From positions 1-64,000 of the forward strand of contig NZ_JAUOPC010000015.1 in the NCBI RefSeq assembly GCF_030546805.1: 64,000 bases of DNA. The letters run 5' to 3'. This DNA comes from Cyclobacterium sp. 1_MG-2023 (GTDB lineage Bacteria; Bacteroidota; Bacteroidia; Cytophagales; Cyclobacteriaceae). Below are positions 23,180-33,754 of this stretch, piece by piece (the stretch's first letter is position 1; every line of letters starts with the position of its first letter). The notes beneath the pieces were generated by a model. The model ran no database searches, was not told the DNA's origin, and was given only the letters and a program-made list of their open reading frames with translations. Both the position numbers and the translations under genes were made by a program.

Positions 23180-23761
23180 ATGGCAGTAAAAATCAGATTA
23201 GCACGTAGAGGTCGTAAAAAAATGGCCATCTATGATGTAGTAATTGCTGATGCTAGGGCTCCACGAGATGGACGCTTTATCGAGAAAATCGGGTCTTACA
23301 ACCCAAATACTGACCCTGCATCCATTAACATCAACAACGACCGAGCGTTGAAATGGTTGATGAATGGTGCGCAACCAACCGATACTGTGAAAGCGATGCT
23401 TTCTTATCGTGGAGTCATGTTGAAAAAACACCTTCAAGTGGGTGTTGTAAAAGGTGCAATTACGCAAGAGCAAGCGGATGAAAAATTCCAATCTTGGTTA
23501 GAAGGCAAAGAGAAAGCCATTTCTAGCAAGGTAGAGAAGATTCAATCTGCTAAAGAGAGCGTTAAAAAAGCAGCATTGGAAGCAGAAACTGCTAAAAACC
23601 AAGCTCGTCTTGACGCGATCAAAGAAAGAGAAGATGCAGCCAAAGCTGCAGCTGAGGCTGAAGCCAAAGCCGCTGAAGAAGCTGCTGCTCCTGCAGAAGA
23701 AGCGCCAGCTGAAGGAGAAGCTCCTGCAGCCGGAGAAGAAGCATCGGAAGACAAAGCATAA
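23180..23761 (+). CDS. rpsP: 30S ribosomal protein S16 with acidic Ala-rich tail
   Basis: A 193-aa protein starting [21 protein letters not shown], the universal S16 N-terminus; Met at 23180 is therefore chosen over an upstream in-frame Met. Residues 1-~85 are S16 proper. The rest is a Lys/Glu/Ala-rich helix and an Ala/Glu/Pro low-complexity tail, roughly doubling the usual size; Bacteroidota S16 proteins often have such tails. It heads the conserved rpsP-rimM-trmD-rplS operon. Confidence 0.97.
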   Translation: MAVKIRLARRGRKKMAIYDVVIADARAPRDGRFIEKIGSYNPNTDPASININNDRALKWLMNGAQPTDTVKAMLSYRGVMLKKHLQVGVVKGAITQEQADEKFQSWLEGKEKAISSKVEKIQSAKESVKKAALEAETAKNQARLDAIKEREDAAKAAAEAEAKAAEEAAAPAEEAPAEGEAPAAGEEASEDKA

Positions 23762-23775
23762 ACTGATCTACAGCC

Positions 23776-24306
23776 ATGAACAAAGACAATTGTTACCAAT
23801 TGGGCCATATTGCCAAAGTTCATGGGCTACATGGAGAGGTTTTACTAGTGCTGGATGTTGATTATCCCGATGACTATGATGGTCTAGGACATGTATTTGT
23901 GGAGAATGGTAACAGGTTGGTACCTTATATTTTGGAGCACATGGTACCACAGCCCAATAACAGGTTTTTAGCCAAGTTTGAGGAATTTGATCATGTAGAC
24001 AAAGTAAAACCCATGGTTGGTTCGGCTTTATACCTGCCGGTTACCGCGCTCCCGGAACTTGATGAGGACCAGTATTATTTTCACGAATTGGTGGATTTTC
24101 TGGTTGTAGACGAGGAACTTGGGGAGTTGGGGAAAGTTAAGGTGATCTATGATATGGAGACCCAAGACTTGATTGGCATGGAATACAAAGACAGAGAAGT
24201 ACTCATTCCTTTAAAGGATGGGATCATACAAAAAGTAGATAAGGCAGAGAAAAAAGTTTTCTGTCGCTTGCCTGAGGGCTTGGTTGACATTTATCTGGAA
24301 GATTGA
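23776..24306 (+). CDS. rimM: Ribosome maturation factor RimM
   Basis: A 176-aa protein with the N-terminal RimM beta-barrel (YQLGHIAKVHGLHGEVLLVLD) and the C-terminal PRC-barrel (DQYYFHELVDFLVVD..LGKVKVIYD..LIPLKDGIIQKVD). It binds S19 and assists maturation of the 30S head. It follows rpsP by 14 bp, the standard order. Confidence 0.96.
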   Translation: MNKDNCYQLGHIAKVHGLHGEVLLVLDVDYPDDYDGLGHVFVENGNRLVPYILEHMVPQPNNRFLAKFEEFDHVDKVKPMVGSALYLPVTALPELDEDQYYFHELVDFLVVDEELGELGKVKVIYDMETQDLIGMEYKDREVLIPLKDGIIQKVDKAEKKVFCRLPEGLVDIYLED

Positions 24307-24312
24307 TAGCTG

Positions 24313-25038
24313 ATGCATATTGATATCATAACCGTTTTACCCGGCCTGCTTGAAGGTCCCTTTTCTCATTCAATTTTGAAGAGGGCTGAAGAGAAAGGTT
24401 TGGCAAAAGTGGAAGTTCATGATCTAAGAACTTATGGTATTGGTAAGCAGAAGACTGTAGATGGTTATGCTTTTGGTGGTGGCGCAGGAATGGTCATGAT
24501 GATCGAGCCCATAGCCAATTGTATCAATTCCCTAAAGAAATTAAGGGATTATGATGAAATTATCTACATGACACCTGATGGTGAAACATTTAATCAGGGA
24601 ATGGCAAACACTTTGTCATTGAAAAAAAACCTTATCATTCTTTGCGGCCATTATAAGGGCGTAGACGAAAGGGTAAGGGAACATTTCATTACAAAGGAGA
24701 TCAGCATAGGTGATTTTGTGCTTTCAGGAGGAGAACTTCCTGCGGCATTGATAACAGATGCGATTATAAGGTTGCTTCCAGGTGTTTTGAATGATGAGAC
24801 TTCTGCTTTGACAGATTCTTTCCAGGATGGCCTATTGGCGCCTCCGGTTTTTACCAGACCTGCAGATTATGCTGGATGGAAGGTACCTGAGGTTTTGCTT
24901 TCGGGACATGCTGCTAAGATTGAGTCATGGAGGTTTGAACAATCGGTACGTCGCACTCATGAAAGGAGGCCTGACTTAATGCAAGGCGAATACTCCAAGG
25001 AGAATGACGATAATAATATAGAACGAAAAGATAATTAA
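24313..25038 (+). CDS. trmD: tRNA (guanine-N1)-methyltransferase TrmD
   Basis: A 241-aa SPOUT enzyme making m1G37 in tRNAs. The motifs are [43 protein letters not shown] and the knot [13 protein letters not shown]. The C-terminus carries a short charged tail ([13 protein letters not shown]) beyond the usual end. It lies 6 bp after rimM. Confidence 0.97.
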   Translation: MHIDIITVLPGLLEGPFSHSILKRAEEKGLAKVEVHDLRTYGIGKQKTVDGYAFGGGAGMVMMIEPIANCINSLKKLRDYDEIIYMTPDGETFNQGMANTLSLKKNLIILCGHYKGVDERVREHFITKEISIGDFVLSGGELPAALITDAIIRLLPGVLNDETSALTDSFQDGLLAPPVFTRPADYAGWKVPEVLLSGHAAKIESWRFEQSVRRTHERRPDLMQGEYSKENDDNNIERKDN

Positions 25039-25086
25039 GGATACTTTTAAAGTGTCCAGGAAAGCGATAAGCAAAATAGTAAAGCA

Positions 25087-25455
25087 ATGAGCGAACTACT
25101 TATTAAATTCGTAGAACAGGAGTACAAGGATGTAAGGTCCAAATTCCCGTCTTTTAAGGCAGGAGATACTATTAATGTTCACGTAAAAATTACTGAGGGT
25201 GCTAAAGAAAGAATACAGCAGTTTCAGGGAACCGTGATTCAAAGAAAAAATGTTAATACCAATGGTGAAACTTTTACCGTAAGGAAAATTTCTAATGGTA
25301 TTGGTGTAGAAAGAATATTCCCAATCATCTCTCCAAGCATTGAAAAAATTGAAGTTTTGAGAGAAGGTAAAGTAAGAAGAGCCAGATTATTCTACTTGAG
25401 AGGAAGACATGGTAAGTCCGCAAGGATTAAAGAAAAAATCAGGGTAAAAAAATAA
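25087..25455 (+). CDS. rplS: 50S ribosomal protein L19
   Basis: A 122-aa protein with the L19 signature: [40 protein letters not shown] and the basic C-terminus [21 protein letters not shown]. It closes the rpsP operon and is followed by a strong terminator. Confidence 0.97.
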   Translation: MSELLIKFVEQEYKDVRSKFPSFKAGDTINVHVKITEGAKERIQQFQGTVIQRKNVNTNGETFTVRKISNGIGVERIFPIISPSIEKIEVLREGKVRRARLFYLRGRHGKSARIKEKIRVKK

Positions 25456-25480
25456 TTACCTTGACCATTCAATCATTAAA

Positions 25481-25508
25481 AGGGAACCGCAGGGTTCCCT
25501 TTTTTTTT
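25481..25508 (+). terminator. Terminator of the rpsP operon
   Basis: AGGGAACC (25481-25488) with GGTTCCCT (25493-25500) forms an 8-bp hairpin with loop GCAG, followed by eight T residues. Confidence 0.9.
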
Positions 25509-25600
25509 GTCTCGGATATAGTGTATTGTTTTACTTTTTCGGATTCATTCCATAGTATATAAGTTTTTAGCTTAATCCTTCCGTGTAAAATTTTTTGTAA

Positions 25601-25620
25601 ACAGGATAGTGCAGGATAGT
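25601..25620 (+). promoter_or_regulatory. Tandem RCAGGATAGT motif upstream of susC-1
   Basis: ACAGGATAGT (25601-25610) is directly followed by GCAGGATAGT (25611-25620), 73 bp before the susC start. Related copies precede susC-2 (30533-30543) and the DUF4432 gene (39055-39064), so it is a candidate shared operator or promoter element. Confidence 0.5.
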
Positions 25621-25692
25621 CATTTGGTTTATTTTAAGTTTATTTCATTGCAATAAGTAATATTAAAAATTTATAATAAAACCCAAATAATT

Positions 25693-28600
25693 ATGAGAAA
25701 ACGATATGATTGGATGCAATCCTATCTTCGAATCCTTATGACTTTTCTGATGGTAATGTTTGTAATGATGGGCTATTCCCGCCAGGCAAGCCAAATTTCA
25801 GGAATAGTGGTGAGTGTGGATGATAATGAACCATTACCGGGTGTGTCTATTCTGGTTAAAGGTACCAGTCGGGGAACCGTCACAAATATGGAAGGAGCAT
25901 TCTCGGTTCAAGCTGCTCCCGGTGATGTTCTCACAGTAAGTTTTATAGGTTTCGAAAGCCAAGAGGTAACCATCTCCGGTGGGCGAACCAACTATGAAAT
26001 TTCTATGGAATCTTCCATGGGCGATTTGGGAGAAGTAGTGGTGGTAGGATATGGGTCCCAAAGAAAAGCAGACATTACCTCAGCAGTGTCTGTGATCAAT
26101 ATGGACAATATTGGAGAAGTGCCCACCACCAATGTTTCAAGGTTGTTGCAGGGACAAGCTGCAGGAGTGCAGGTAAGACAAAATTCCGGAAGGCCCGGAG
26201 AAGAAATGGAAGTTACCATTAGGGGAATAGGTTCTTTAGGGGCAGGTAGTCAACCACTGTATGTTGTAGATGGATTCCCTGTTGGTACTTCATTGGGGCA
26301 AAGTCTCAATCCTTCAGATATAGAGAGCATGACCGTATTGAAAGATGCTGCTTCCACAGCTATTTACGGTGCGAGAGGTTCCAATGGAGTAATTTTGATC
26401 ACAACAAAATCAGCCAAAGAAGGAACTGTAAACCTTGATTTTGTTGTCAATCAAGGCGTGCAAAATATCCCCGATGGAAGAAGGACCAAAATGATGAATG
26501 GGGTTGAGTTTGCCCAGTTTAAACACGATAGTTTTGTAGACAGGATCAGGTATTACGAAAACAGGGAACCTTCCATTGAAGAAGTTCCCCTTGAATTTCG
26601 ATACCCAGAGCAAACAACCGTCTCCACAGATTGGTTTGAGGAAATTCTCAATCAAAATGCAAGATTTCAGAATTACAATGTAAGCCTGTCCGCCGGTAAA
26701 GGTGGCATTCGCTCTCTAGTATCGGTGGGGTATATCAATCAGGAAGGAGCGGTAATTGAAACCGGCTTTGAAAGATTTAATGTAAGAGCAAATATCGGGG
26801 GCAAGATCAATGATTTTATAAGCATGGGTTGGAATATCGCCGCCTCCCGCTCCAACGAAGACTATGCGTCTACCAATGGTAGAAGTGCTTTGATTGGGCG
26901 TGCTTTATGGGCGGATCCTCGGTATCCTGTATACAATGAGGATGGAAGCTTCAATGATTATATTGGAGGAACCAACGGTGTTTTTGGTACTGCCAATGTA
27001 GTGCAGGAATTGCATGAAATGGAGCGGACCCTTTCAGAAAATAACCTTTTAACCAATGGCTTTTTAGAATTTTCCTTTTTGAAAAATTTTAAATTTAGAA
27101 CCTCTGTAAACGCCATTCTAGACAATACCGAACAAAAAGAATTCAGGCCTTCTACCTTGGCAGGAACAGGATTTAATCAGGCGCCGCCCAGGGAGGCTAC
27201 TTTGTACCAAAGAAGGAATGAAAGACTTAATATAGCGGCAGATCAATTGCTGTCTTACAGTAAGATTTTTGGCAACCACAGGGTGGATGGTTTGTTAGGC
27301 TATTCTGTACAAGAGGAAACCTACAAGTATCTACAAGGGAATGGCAATGAGTTCCCCAATGACCAGGTAACCTATTTAAGTGCGGCCATTAGGCAGACTT
27401 CTACCTCAGGAGAAGCGGATTGGAGTCTGATGGCCTATTTTGCAAGGGCCAATTATTCCTTTAATGATAAATACCTGTTCTCTGCTTCATTTAGACGAGA
27501 GGGGAGCTCAAGGTTTGGTGCGAATAATAAATGGGGTAATTTCCCGGCTTTTTCAGCAGGATGGAGGATTTCTGAAGAATCTTTTATGCCTGAAACCCGC
27601 TGGATTACCGACATGAAATTAAGGGCCAGTTTTGGTGTTACGGGTAACAATGCGATTGGTAACTATTCAAGTTTGTCCAATATGGCCATTTCGAATTACG
27701 TGTTGGGCGGAAGCATTGCCAATGGACAGGTCCTTTCCAATTTTGCCAATGCGAATTTAGGTTGGGAACAATCCCAACAAACAGATATAGGTTTGGATTG
27801 GGCCATGTTTGACAATAGGCTTATTCTAACCGCAGAATATTACAATCGGCTTACCAACAATATGCTCCTTTCCGTTGAGATGCCTGTAATTTCAGGATTT
27901 ACCCAATCTTTGGACAATGTAGGTAAAGTACAAAACAGAGGGCTGGAGTTGGCTTTGGACTACAGAACCATGATCAATCAGGTAAACATCAGGTCCAACC
28001 TGAACCTGACTATCAATAGAAACAAGGTGTTGGAAATTAGGGGAGAAAATGACGAAATCTGGGCAGGTGGGTTCTATAGTACTTACAATGTAGCCCAAGT
28101 CGGAAGGCCATTGGCCATGTTTCATGGCTTCAAAATGGTAGGTATTTTTAATACTGATGCCGAAATTGAGGCTTGGCCGGATCAGGATGGAGCCGTACCC
28201 GGTACCTATAAGTATTTTGATGCCAACGGGGATGGGGTGATTTCCTATGACCAGCAGGACATGATTGAAATAGGTAATCCCCATCCGGATTATATTATAG
28301 GTTATACGCTGGGTGGAGATTTTAAGAATTTTGATTTTAACCTAATGTTTACCGGGGCTTTTAATTACGATGTTTTTAGAAATATAGAGGCCACCACCAT
28401 GAATATGGATGGGGTGTTCAATATCCTTCAATCAGGAGTTAATCGCTGGAGATCTGCCGAAAATCCTGGAGACGGCAGAGGGGCCACTACCAATACTTGG
28501 AAATGGCAGCGGGAATCAAATTCCAGATATGTGTATGATGCTAGTCATGTGTGGTTGCGAAACATTACCTTAGGGTATACCATTCCTAAGAATCCCGTAG

Positions 28601-28767
28601 TTCCCCATGCAAGGGTGTTTTTCAGTGCAGAGAATCCGTTTTTATTTACTTCATTTCCCGGTACCAATCCGGAAGTCAACACCAGAGGAGGTATCAATAT
28701 AGGGGTAGATGATGAAGCTTATCCAATGCCCAGAACTTTCACTTTAGGTGCAACAGTAAGATTCTAA
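25693..28767 (+). CDS. SusC-like TonB-dependent outer-membrane transporter 1
   Basis: A 1024-aa SusC/RagA protein: signal peptide, carboxypeptidase-like N-terminal domain (ISGIVVSVDDNEPLPGVSI), TonB box region EVVVVGYGSQ, plug domain with PLYVVDGFPVG and VLKDAASTAIYGARGSNGVI, then a 22-strand barrel ending in a Phe (FTLGATVRF). It imports a glycan or glycoside across the outer membrane, powered by TonB, with the SusD protein 21 bp downstream acting as lid. Substrate cannot be read, though the downstream enzymes suggest a sugar oxidised at C3. Bacteroidota RCAGGATAGT motifs lie upstream. Confidence 0.95.
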   Translation: MRKRYDWMQSYLRILMTFLMVMFVMMGYSRQASQISGIVVSVDDNEPLPGVSILVKGTSRGTVTNMEGAFSVQAAPGDVLTVSFIGFESQEVTISGGRTNYEISMESSMGDLGEVVVVGYGSQRKADITSAVSVINMDNIGEVPTTNVSRLLQGQAAGVQVRQNSGRPGEEMEVTIRGIGSLGAGSQPLYVVDGFPVGTSLGQSLNPSDIESMTVLKDAASTAIYGARGSNGVILITTKSAKEGTVNLDFVVNQGVQNIPDGRRTKMMNGVEFAQFKHDSFVDRIRYYENREPSIEEVPLEFRYPEQTTVSTDWFEEILNQNARFQNYNVSLSAGKGGIRSLVSVGYINQEGAVIETGFERFNVRANIGGKINDFISMGWNIAASRSNEDYASTNGRSALIGRALWADPRYPVYNEDGSFNDYIGGTNGVFGTANVVQELHEMERTLSENNLLTNGFLEFSFLKNFKFRTSVNAILDNTEQKEFRPSTLAGTGFNQAPPREATLYQRRNERLNIAADQLLSYSKIFGNHRVDGLLGYSVQEETYKYLQGNGNEFPNDQVTYLSAAIRQTSTSGEADWSLMAYFARANYSFNDKYLFSASFRREGSSRFGANNKWGNFPAFSAGWRISEESFMPETRWITDMKLRASFGVTGNNAIGNYSSLSNMAISNYVLGGSIANGQVLSNFANANLGWEQSQQTDIGLDWAMFDNRLILTAEYYNRLTNNMLLSVEMPVISGFTQSLDNVGKVQNRGLELALDYRTMINQVNIRSNLNLTINRNKVLEIRGENDEIWAGGFYSTYNVAQVGRPLAMFHGFKMVGIFNTDAEIEAWPDQDGAVPGTYKYFDANGDGVISYDQQDMIEIGNPHPDYIIGYTLGGDFKNFDFNLMFTGAFNYDVFRNIEATTMNMDGVFNILQSGVNRWRSAENPGDGRGATTNTWKWQRESNSRYVYDASHVWLRNITLGYTIPKNPVVPHARVFFSAENPFLFTSFPGTNPEVNTRGGINIGVDDEAYPMPRTFTLGATVRF

Positions 28768-28787
28768 ATCATAAAATGACTTAAGAC

Positions 28788-30296
28788 ATGAAAAAATACA
28801 TTAATACATTGTTCATTGGCCTGGGTGTTTTATTTGCTAGCACATCCTGTGATGATGAATTTCTTAATAAAACCGATCCTACAGTTTTGGTATCGGATAA
28901 TTTTTACCAGACAGAAACGCAACTTGTACAGGCCGTTAATGGTGTATATGGTCAATTGAGGCCATGGCATTTAAGTCAATGGCAGTATACAGAATTTATC
29001 TCAGACAATACGACCCTGCATTTTAATCCGGGGAATAGGGGAAATGGACCAAGCTTAGAAGCCCTTGAGTTTTGGCAATATAATCCGGCTACTTCAAATA
29101 TTACCAATCTGTACAACAGCACCTACGGTATCATGGTCAATGTCAATACCAGCTTGAGCAAGTTGCCGGAATCCAATGCCTCGGATGCGATCAAAAACAG
29201 GTCTGAGGGGGAATTGAAAATGATTAGGGCTTACCTTTATTTTCATTTGGTGCAACATTTTGGAGATGTGATTGTCATCACTGAACCGGTGAGCTCTCCT
29301 GCAGAAGCTTTTGAATACAACAGGTCTCCGGTGGAAACTGTTTACCAGCAAATCCTCTCAGATTTGAATGATGCAGTTGCTTTACTGCCTTCAAGTTATG
29401 GTGCGGATGATATTGGCAGAGTTACCAAAGGAGCAGCTTTAAGCTTGCTGGGTAAAGTACACCTGACCAGAAAAAATTATGCCGAAGCCATTGATGCCTT
29501 GACCCAGGTTACTTCCTTGGGTTATGATTTGCTTCAGGATTATGGGGCTGTTTTTGATCCGCAAAACAAAAATCACCAAGAATCCATTTGGGATATTCAG
29601 TATCAGGGAGATAATCAATTCGGTGTGGGAAGTAATTTCATTTACACCTTTGCACCAAGGGAGTCAGTTGGGGCAGTCATCGATTTTCCGGGTCAGGATG
29701 GTGGTGGATGGAATACGCCCACCAATGAAATAATCGCTTTGTATGAGGAAGGAGATTTAAGAAAAGAGGTGTCTTTGAAAGAAGGTTATACCAGCCTTGA
29801 AGGTACTTATATAGCTGTGCCTTATATCAATAAGTTTCACCACCCCCATTCCATCAGAGGAGTTACCAATGACAATTGGCCTGTAATCAGATATGCAGAT
29901 GTGTTGTTAATGCTTGCGGAGGCCATCAATGAAGAGGAAGGTCCCACAGGAACAGCCTTAGGGTACCTGAATGAGATTCGAGACAGGGCCGGGTTGGAGC
30001 CGGTAAATGGCTTGGGTAAAGATGAGTTCAGAGAAGTGCTCCTTAATGAACGCAGGATAGAACTGGCATTTGAAAACCATCGCTGGTTTGATTTGAAACG
30101 GACGAAGACTGAAAGTGAGTTGGTAAATATGCTCAATGCCTATGGGTTAAGAGAAAGAGAAAACCCTACCACCTCCAGAGAAGGTATTCCATTTTCTAAC
30201 AATGACTTTATATTTGAGGCCCATGAGATTTTGTTTCCAATTCCACAGGATCAAATGAGGATCAATTCTTCATTGGTACAGAATCCCGGTTATTAA
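28788..30296 (+). CDS. SusD-like substrate-binding lipoprotein 1
   Basis: A 502-aa surface lipoprotein (STSC, Cys21) of the SusD/RagB family, with TPR-like helices (GRVTKGAALSLLGKVHLTRKNY) and the C-terminal signature NEIRDRAGLEPV..ERRIELAFENHRWFDLKR. It caps the SusC barrel encoded just upstream and binds the glycan. It is followed by a terminator-like hairpin. Confidence 0.95.
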   Translation: MKKYINTLFIGLGVLFASTSCDDEFLNKTDPTVLVSDNFYQTETQLVQAVNGVYGQLRPWHLSQWQYTEFISDNTTLHFNPGNRGNGPSLEALEFWQYNPATSNITNLYNSTYGIMVNVNTSLSKLPESNASDAIKNRSEGELKMIRAYLYFHLVQHFGDVIVITEPVSSPAEAFEYNRSPVETVYQQILSDLNDAVALLPSSYGADDIGRVTKGAALSLLGKVHLTRKNYAEAIDALTQVTSLGYDLLQDYGAVFDPQNKNHQESIWDIQYQGDNQFGVGSNFIYTFAPRESVGAVIDFPGQDGGGWNTPTNEIIALYEEGDLRKEVSLKEGYTSLEGTYIAVPYINKFHHPHSIRGVTNDNWPVIRYADVLLMLAEAINEEEGPTGTALGYLNEIRDRAGLEPVNGLGKDEFREVLLNERRIELAFENHRWFDLKRTKTESELVNMLNAYGLRERENPTTSREGIPFSNNDFIFEAHEILFPIPQDQMRINSSLVQNPGY

Positions 30297-30309
30297 TTTT
30301 TATCTTTTT

Positions 30310-30357
30310 ATTGGGTTTCAGAGGACTATGGTTTTCTGAAACCCAATTACTTTTATT
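30310..30357 (+). terminator. Terminator after the first susCD pair
   Basis: ATTGGGTTTCAG (30310-30321) with CTGAAACCCAAT (30336-30347), a perfect 12-bp stem, then a T-rich stretch. Confidence 0.75.
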
Positions 30358-30632
30358 AAACATTGCCAGAATATTTAATTATTCGCTTTGATGAAGATTG
30401 ATTTAAAGATTATGAAATTCTTTTGTTTTTTAAAATTCAAAATATAATTTTTTTAATTCAAGTTTTTCGGATAGAACTATGATATACCTATCTGATTTGT
30501 AGGGGAAAGTGTGATTTATTTTTTCAGCACAGTACAGGACAGTTTTAGAAAAAATTAGGGTTTAATTGTGATTAAATTCATCATTAAACTGATGAATGAG
30601 TCAATTTACCCACTCAATTTAACCTATTTATT
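30348..30632. other. Promoter region of the second susCD pair
   Basis: About 285 bp, very AT-rich, with no gene. The RCAGGAYAGT-like motif at 30533-30543 is its only conserved element seen; no clear TAnnTTTG was found. Confidence 0.5.
30533..30543 (+). promoter_or_regulatory. RCAGGAYAGT motif upstream of susC-2
   Basis: TACAGGACAGT lies 90 bp before susC-2 and differs by two bases from the tandem copies upstream of susC-1. Confidence 0.45.
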
Positions 30633-33600
30633 ATGAAAAAAAATTGTTACCAATTTTTGGATAGCAAGCAGTTATTTACCCTTTTGGCTGCTTTGTTATT
30701 GAGTTTCGCTTCTTATGCGCAAAGCACCGTTTCCGGTGTTGTTCGCTCAGAAGGCGATAACGAAACCATACCGGGAGTGTCGGTATTGGTAAAAGGGACC
30801 ACTCGAGGAACAGTTACTGATCTCGATGGGAAGTTTCAGGTAGAAGCTGCTGCAGGAGAAGTTCTTTCAGTAAGTTATATCGGGTACGCCACCAAAGAAA
30901 TTACAATTCAAGGTGGTCAAACGCAATATGATGTAACCCTTGCATCTTCCATGAGTGACCTATCTGAGGTAGTTGTGGTAGGATACGGTAGTCAGTTGAA
31001 GAAAGAGATTACCGGAGCGGTACAAACCCTTGATGGAGATGACTTGATGGATATTCCCGCCACCCAAATAGGGCAAAAGCTTCAGGGGCAACTAGCCGGG
31101 GTTCAGATCAACCAAACCACAGGTAGACCGGGTCAGGGCATAAATGTTCGAATCAGGGGGCAATTGTCTGTTTCCGCAGGGAGTGATCCGTTATATGTAG
31201 TGGATGGTTTTCCTATCACGGGAAATATCTCTACTTTAAATCCGGATGAGATTCAGGACATCACAGTTTTGAAAGACGCTGCATCTACTTCACTTTACGG
31301 TTCTAGGGCAGCGAATGGTGTGGTTCTAATCACTACTAAAAGAGGTAAAGCAGGACAGTCGAGTGTTTCTCTCAATGTGTACAAAGGTTTACAAAATGTA
31401 CCTCATTACAACCGTCTTGAAATGATGGATGCCGTTGAGTTTGCCCAGTTCAAAAAGGAATATTATGAAGATGCAGGCAGGGATGTTCCAGAGATGTTTC
31501 AGAACCCGTCTTCTTATGAAGGACAAACCCAAGATTGGTACGATGCCTTGTTACAAACCGCACCAATATCTAATTACAACCTGACCATTAACTCCAATAC
31601 AGAAAAAATGAGTACCTCTGTAGTGGCAGGTTATTTTGATCAGGAAGGTGTAGTGCTTAATACAGATTATGAGCGTTTTTCCTTAAGGATCAATTCGGAT
31701 TATAAGGCTTCTGAGAAAGTTTCTATGGGATTCAATATTGCCCCACAATACATTCGGGACAATACGCCTAGAACAGATGGTTCAAGAGGTACAGGTATAT
31801 TGTTCAATGCTTTACATGCTTGGCCAAATATGCCAATTTACGATGACGAAGGTGAATTGACTTATTACAATAGATTCCCGGCAGAAACAGGTAATATCTT
31901 TGCCTATCCAAATTATGTGCGTTCTGCACTGGAAATCACTAATGAGACCAAGCAGACCAACTTGCTTTCCAACGCATACGTTCAATATGAGCCAATTGAA
32001 GGTTTGGTGGTTAAATCGACGATCAATGCAGAGATAAGAAATAGCAAATATTTTTATTTCAACCCCTCTACAGCTACCCAAGGAATCAACATTGCTATTC
32101 CAGCTGTTGCATCCTCTGTTAGGGATCATTATGATCATTTCAGCTGGTTGAATGAAAATACGGTTACTTACAACAAATCCATTAATGACCATAGTTTCGA
32201 GTTGTTAGGTGGGTTTACCAACCAGAAGTATAGAAGAGAAAGAACCAGAATATCAGCAAACACCTATGCGGATGATAGGCTTCCAACCATACAAGGCGCC
32301 ATCAATATTAGTAGAGGTGGTACTTCATCTGATGTTCAGGAATGGTCTTTGACCTCCTTTCTTTCCAGATTGACTTACAACTTTAAAGGTAAATACTTAA
32401 TGACAGCAGCCATTCGAGCTGATGGTTCTTCCAGGTTTGGAGCAGAAAATCGTTGGGGTGTATTCCCTTCTGTTTCCGCAGGTTGGGTTTTGTCTGATGA
32501 AGGTTTCTTGAATACCAGCGATAAAGTTTCCTTTGCCAAAATCAGAGGTAGCTTTGGGGTGACAGGTAACAATAATATTGGTAATTATACGCAGTACGCT
32601 TTGGTTAACAATACTGTAAATTCTGTGTTTGACAATACAGTAGTACCGGGAGCAGCGATTACCTCCTTATCTAACCCTTACCTAGGTTGGGAAACAACCA
32701 GACAATTTGATATAGGACTTGATTTAGGTTTATTTGATGATAGGGTAACATTCATTTATGATTTTTACGCTAAAAATACTTCCAACCTGTTGTACAATGT
32801 GCAGATTCCTCAAGAGGCCGGTTTTGGAAGCTTCACAGATAATATCGGTGAAATCAAATTCTGGGGACATGAATTTTCTATCTCTTCCAGAAATACGGAG
32901 GGAAGATTGGTGTGGACAACCAATGCCAATATTTCCTTTAATAGGAATGAGGTAGTAGCCTTGGCCGATGGAATTGACAGGGTTTATGGTTCTTATCATA
33001 TTACGCAAGTAGGACAGCCTTTTGGTCAATTTTACGGCTTGAACAAATTGGGTAATTATATGAATCAGGAAGATTTAGACAATTCACCACAGGTTCCGGG
33101 TAGATCTACGGTAGGATCTATTAAACTGGAAGACGTAAATGGCGATGGTATTATTACTCGTGGTGGTGACAATGATGACCGAACCATTATAGGTAACCCA
33201 TTCCCTGACTTTACTTACGGCATTACCAATAATTTCAAATATGGAAAATGGGATTTGAACATCATTGCTTCCGGTTCTCAAGGTCATCAATTGTACATGA
33301 GACACCTATACAGTACTGCCAATTTGGATGGTGTGTTTAACATGGTTGCTAAAGCCACGGATCGTTTCCGATCGCCTGAGGATCCCGGAGAAGGAATCTT
33401 CGGTACCACAGTTGGAGGTGGTAATGTGACAGGAATTGAAAGAGATTGGGCAAATAGTAATTTTGTTTGGGATGCTTCTTTCTTCTCTATTAAAAACATT
33501 ACTCTTGGATATGATATTGGCAAGATTGCCAATGTGGTGAAAGCAGCCAGGCTATACGCTTCAGTTCAGAATGTCTATATTTTTACTCCATACTGGGGTG

Positions 33601-33725
33601 GTGGTAATCCTGAGGTTAGTCAAGACAATGGTAGTGGAGATGGTGGAAACCTAAGCCCAGGAGTTGACCTTACAGGTTATCCAATTCCGCGTACCTTCAC
33701 TATCGGTGCAAACATTACATTCTAA
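30633..33725 (+). CDS. SusC-like TonB-dependent outer-membrane transporter 2
   Basis: A 1030-aa SusC/RagA protein with the same architecture as the first: signal (YAQS), N-terminal domain VSGVVRSEGDNETIPGVSVL, EVVVVGYGSQ, plug with PLYVVDGFPIT and VLKDAASTSLYGSRAANGVV, barrel ending FTIGANITF. It is a paralogue rather than a recent copy, since the barrels differ widely. Its partner SusD is 30 bp downstream. Two systems side by side suggest two substrates or two size classes of one glycan. Confidence 0.95.
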   Translation: MKKNCYQFLDSKQLFTLLAALLLSFASYAQSTVSGVVRSEGDNETIPGVSVLVKGTTRGTVTDLDGKFQVEAAAGEVLSVSYIGYATKEITIQGGQTQYDVTLASSMSDLSEVVVVGYGSQLKKEITGAVQTLDGDDLMDIPATQIGQKLQGQLAGVQINQTTGRPGQGINVRIRGQLSVSAGSDPLYVVDGFPITGNISTLNPDEIQDITVLKDAASTSLYGSRAANGVVLITTKRGKAGQSSVSLNVYKGLQNVPHYNRLEMMDAVEFAQFKKEYYEDAGRDVPEMFQNPSSYEGQTQDWYDALLQTAPISNYNLTINSNTEKMSTSVVAGYFDQEGVVLNTDYERFSLRINSDYKASEKVSMGFNIAPQYIRDNTPRTDGSRGTGILFNALHAWPNMPIYDDEGELTYYNRFPAETGNIFAYPNYVRSALEITNETKQTNLLSNAYVQYEPIEGLVVKSTINAEIRNSKYFYFNPSTATQGINIAIPAVASSVRDHYDHFSWLNENTVTYNKSINDHSFELLGGFTNQKYRRERTRISANTYADDRLPTIQGAINISRGGTSSDVQEWSLTSFLSRLTYNFKGKYLMTAAIRADGSSRFGAENRWGVFPSVSAGWVLSDEGFLNTSDKVSFAKIRGSFGVTGNNNIGNYTQYALVNNTVNSVFDNTVVPGAAITSLSNPYLGWETTRQFDIGLDLGLFDDRVTFIYDFYAKNTSNLLYNVQIPQEAGFGSFTDNIGEIKFWGHEFSISSRNTEGRLVWTTNANISFNRNEVVALADGIDRVYGSYHITQVGQPFGQFYGLNKLGNYMNQEDLDNSPQVPGRSTVGSIKLEDVNGDGIITRGGDNDDRTIIGNPFPDFTYGITNNFKYGKWDLNIIASGSQGHQLYMRHLYSTANLDGVFNMVAKATDRFRSPEDPGEGIFGTTVGGGNVTGIERDWANSNFVWDASFFSIKNITLGYDIGKIANVVKAARLYASVQNVYIFTPYWGGGNPEVSQDNGSGDGGNLSPGVDLTGYPIPRTFTIGANITF

Positions 33726-33754
33726 TCAGGCTTTTTACCTTAATTTGATTAAAA

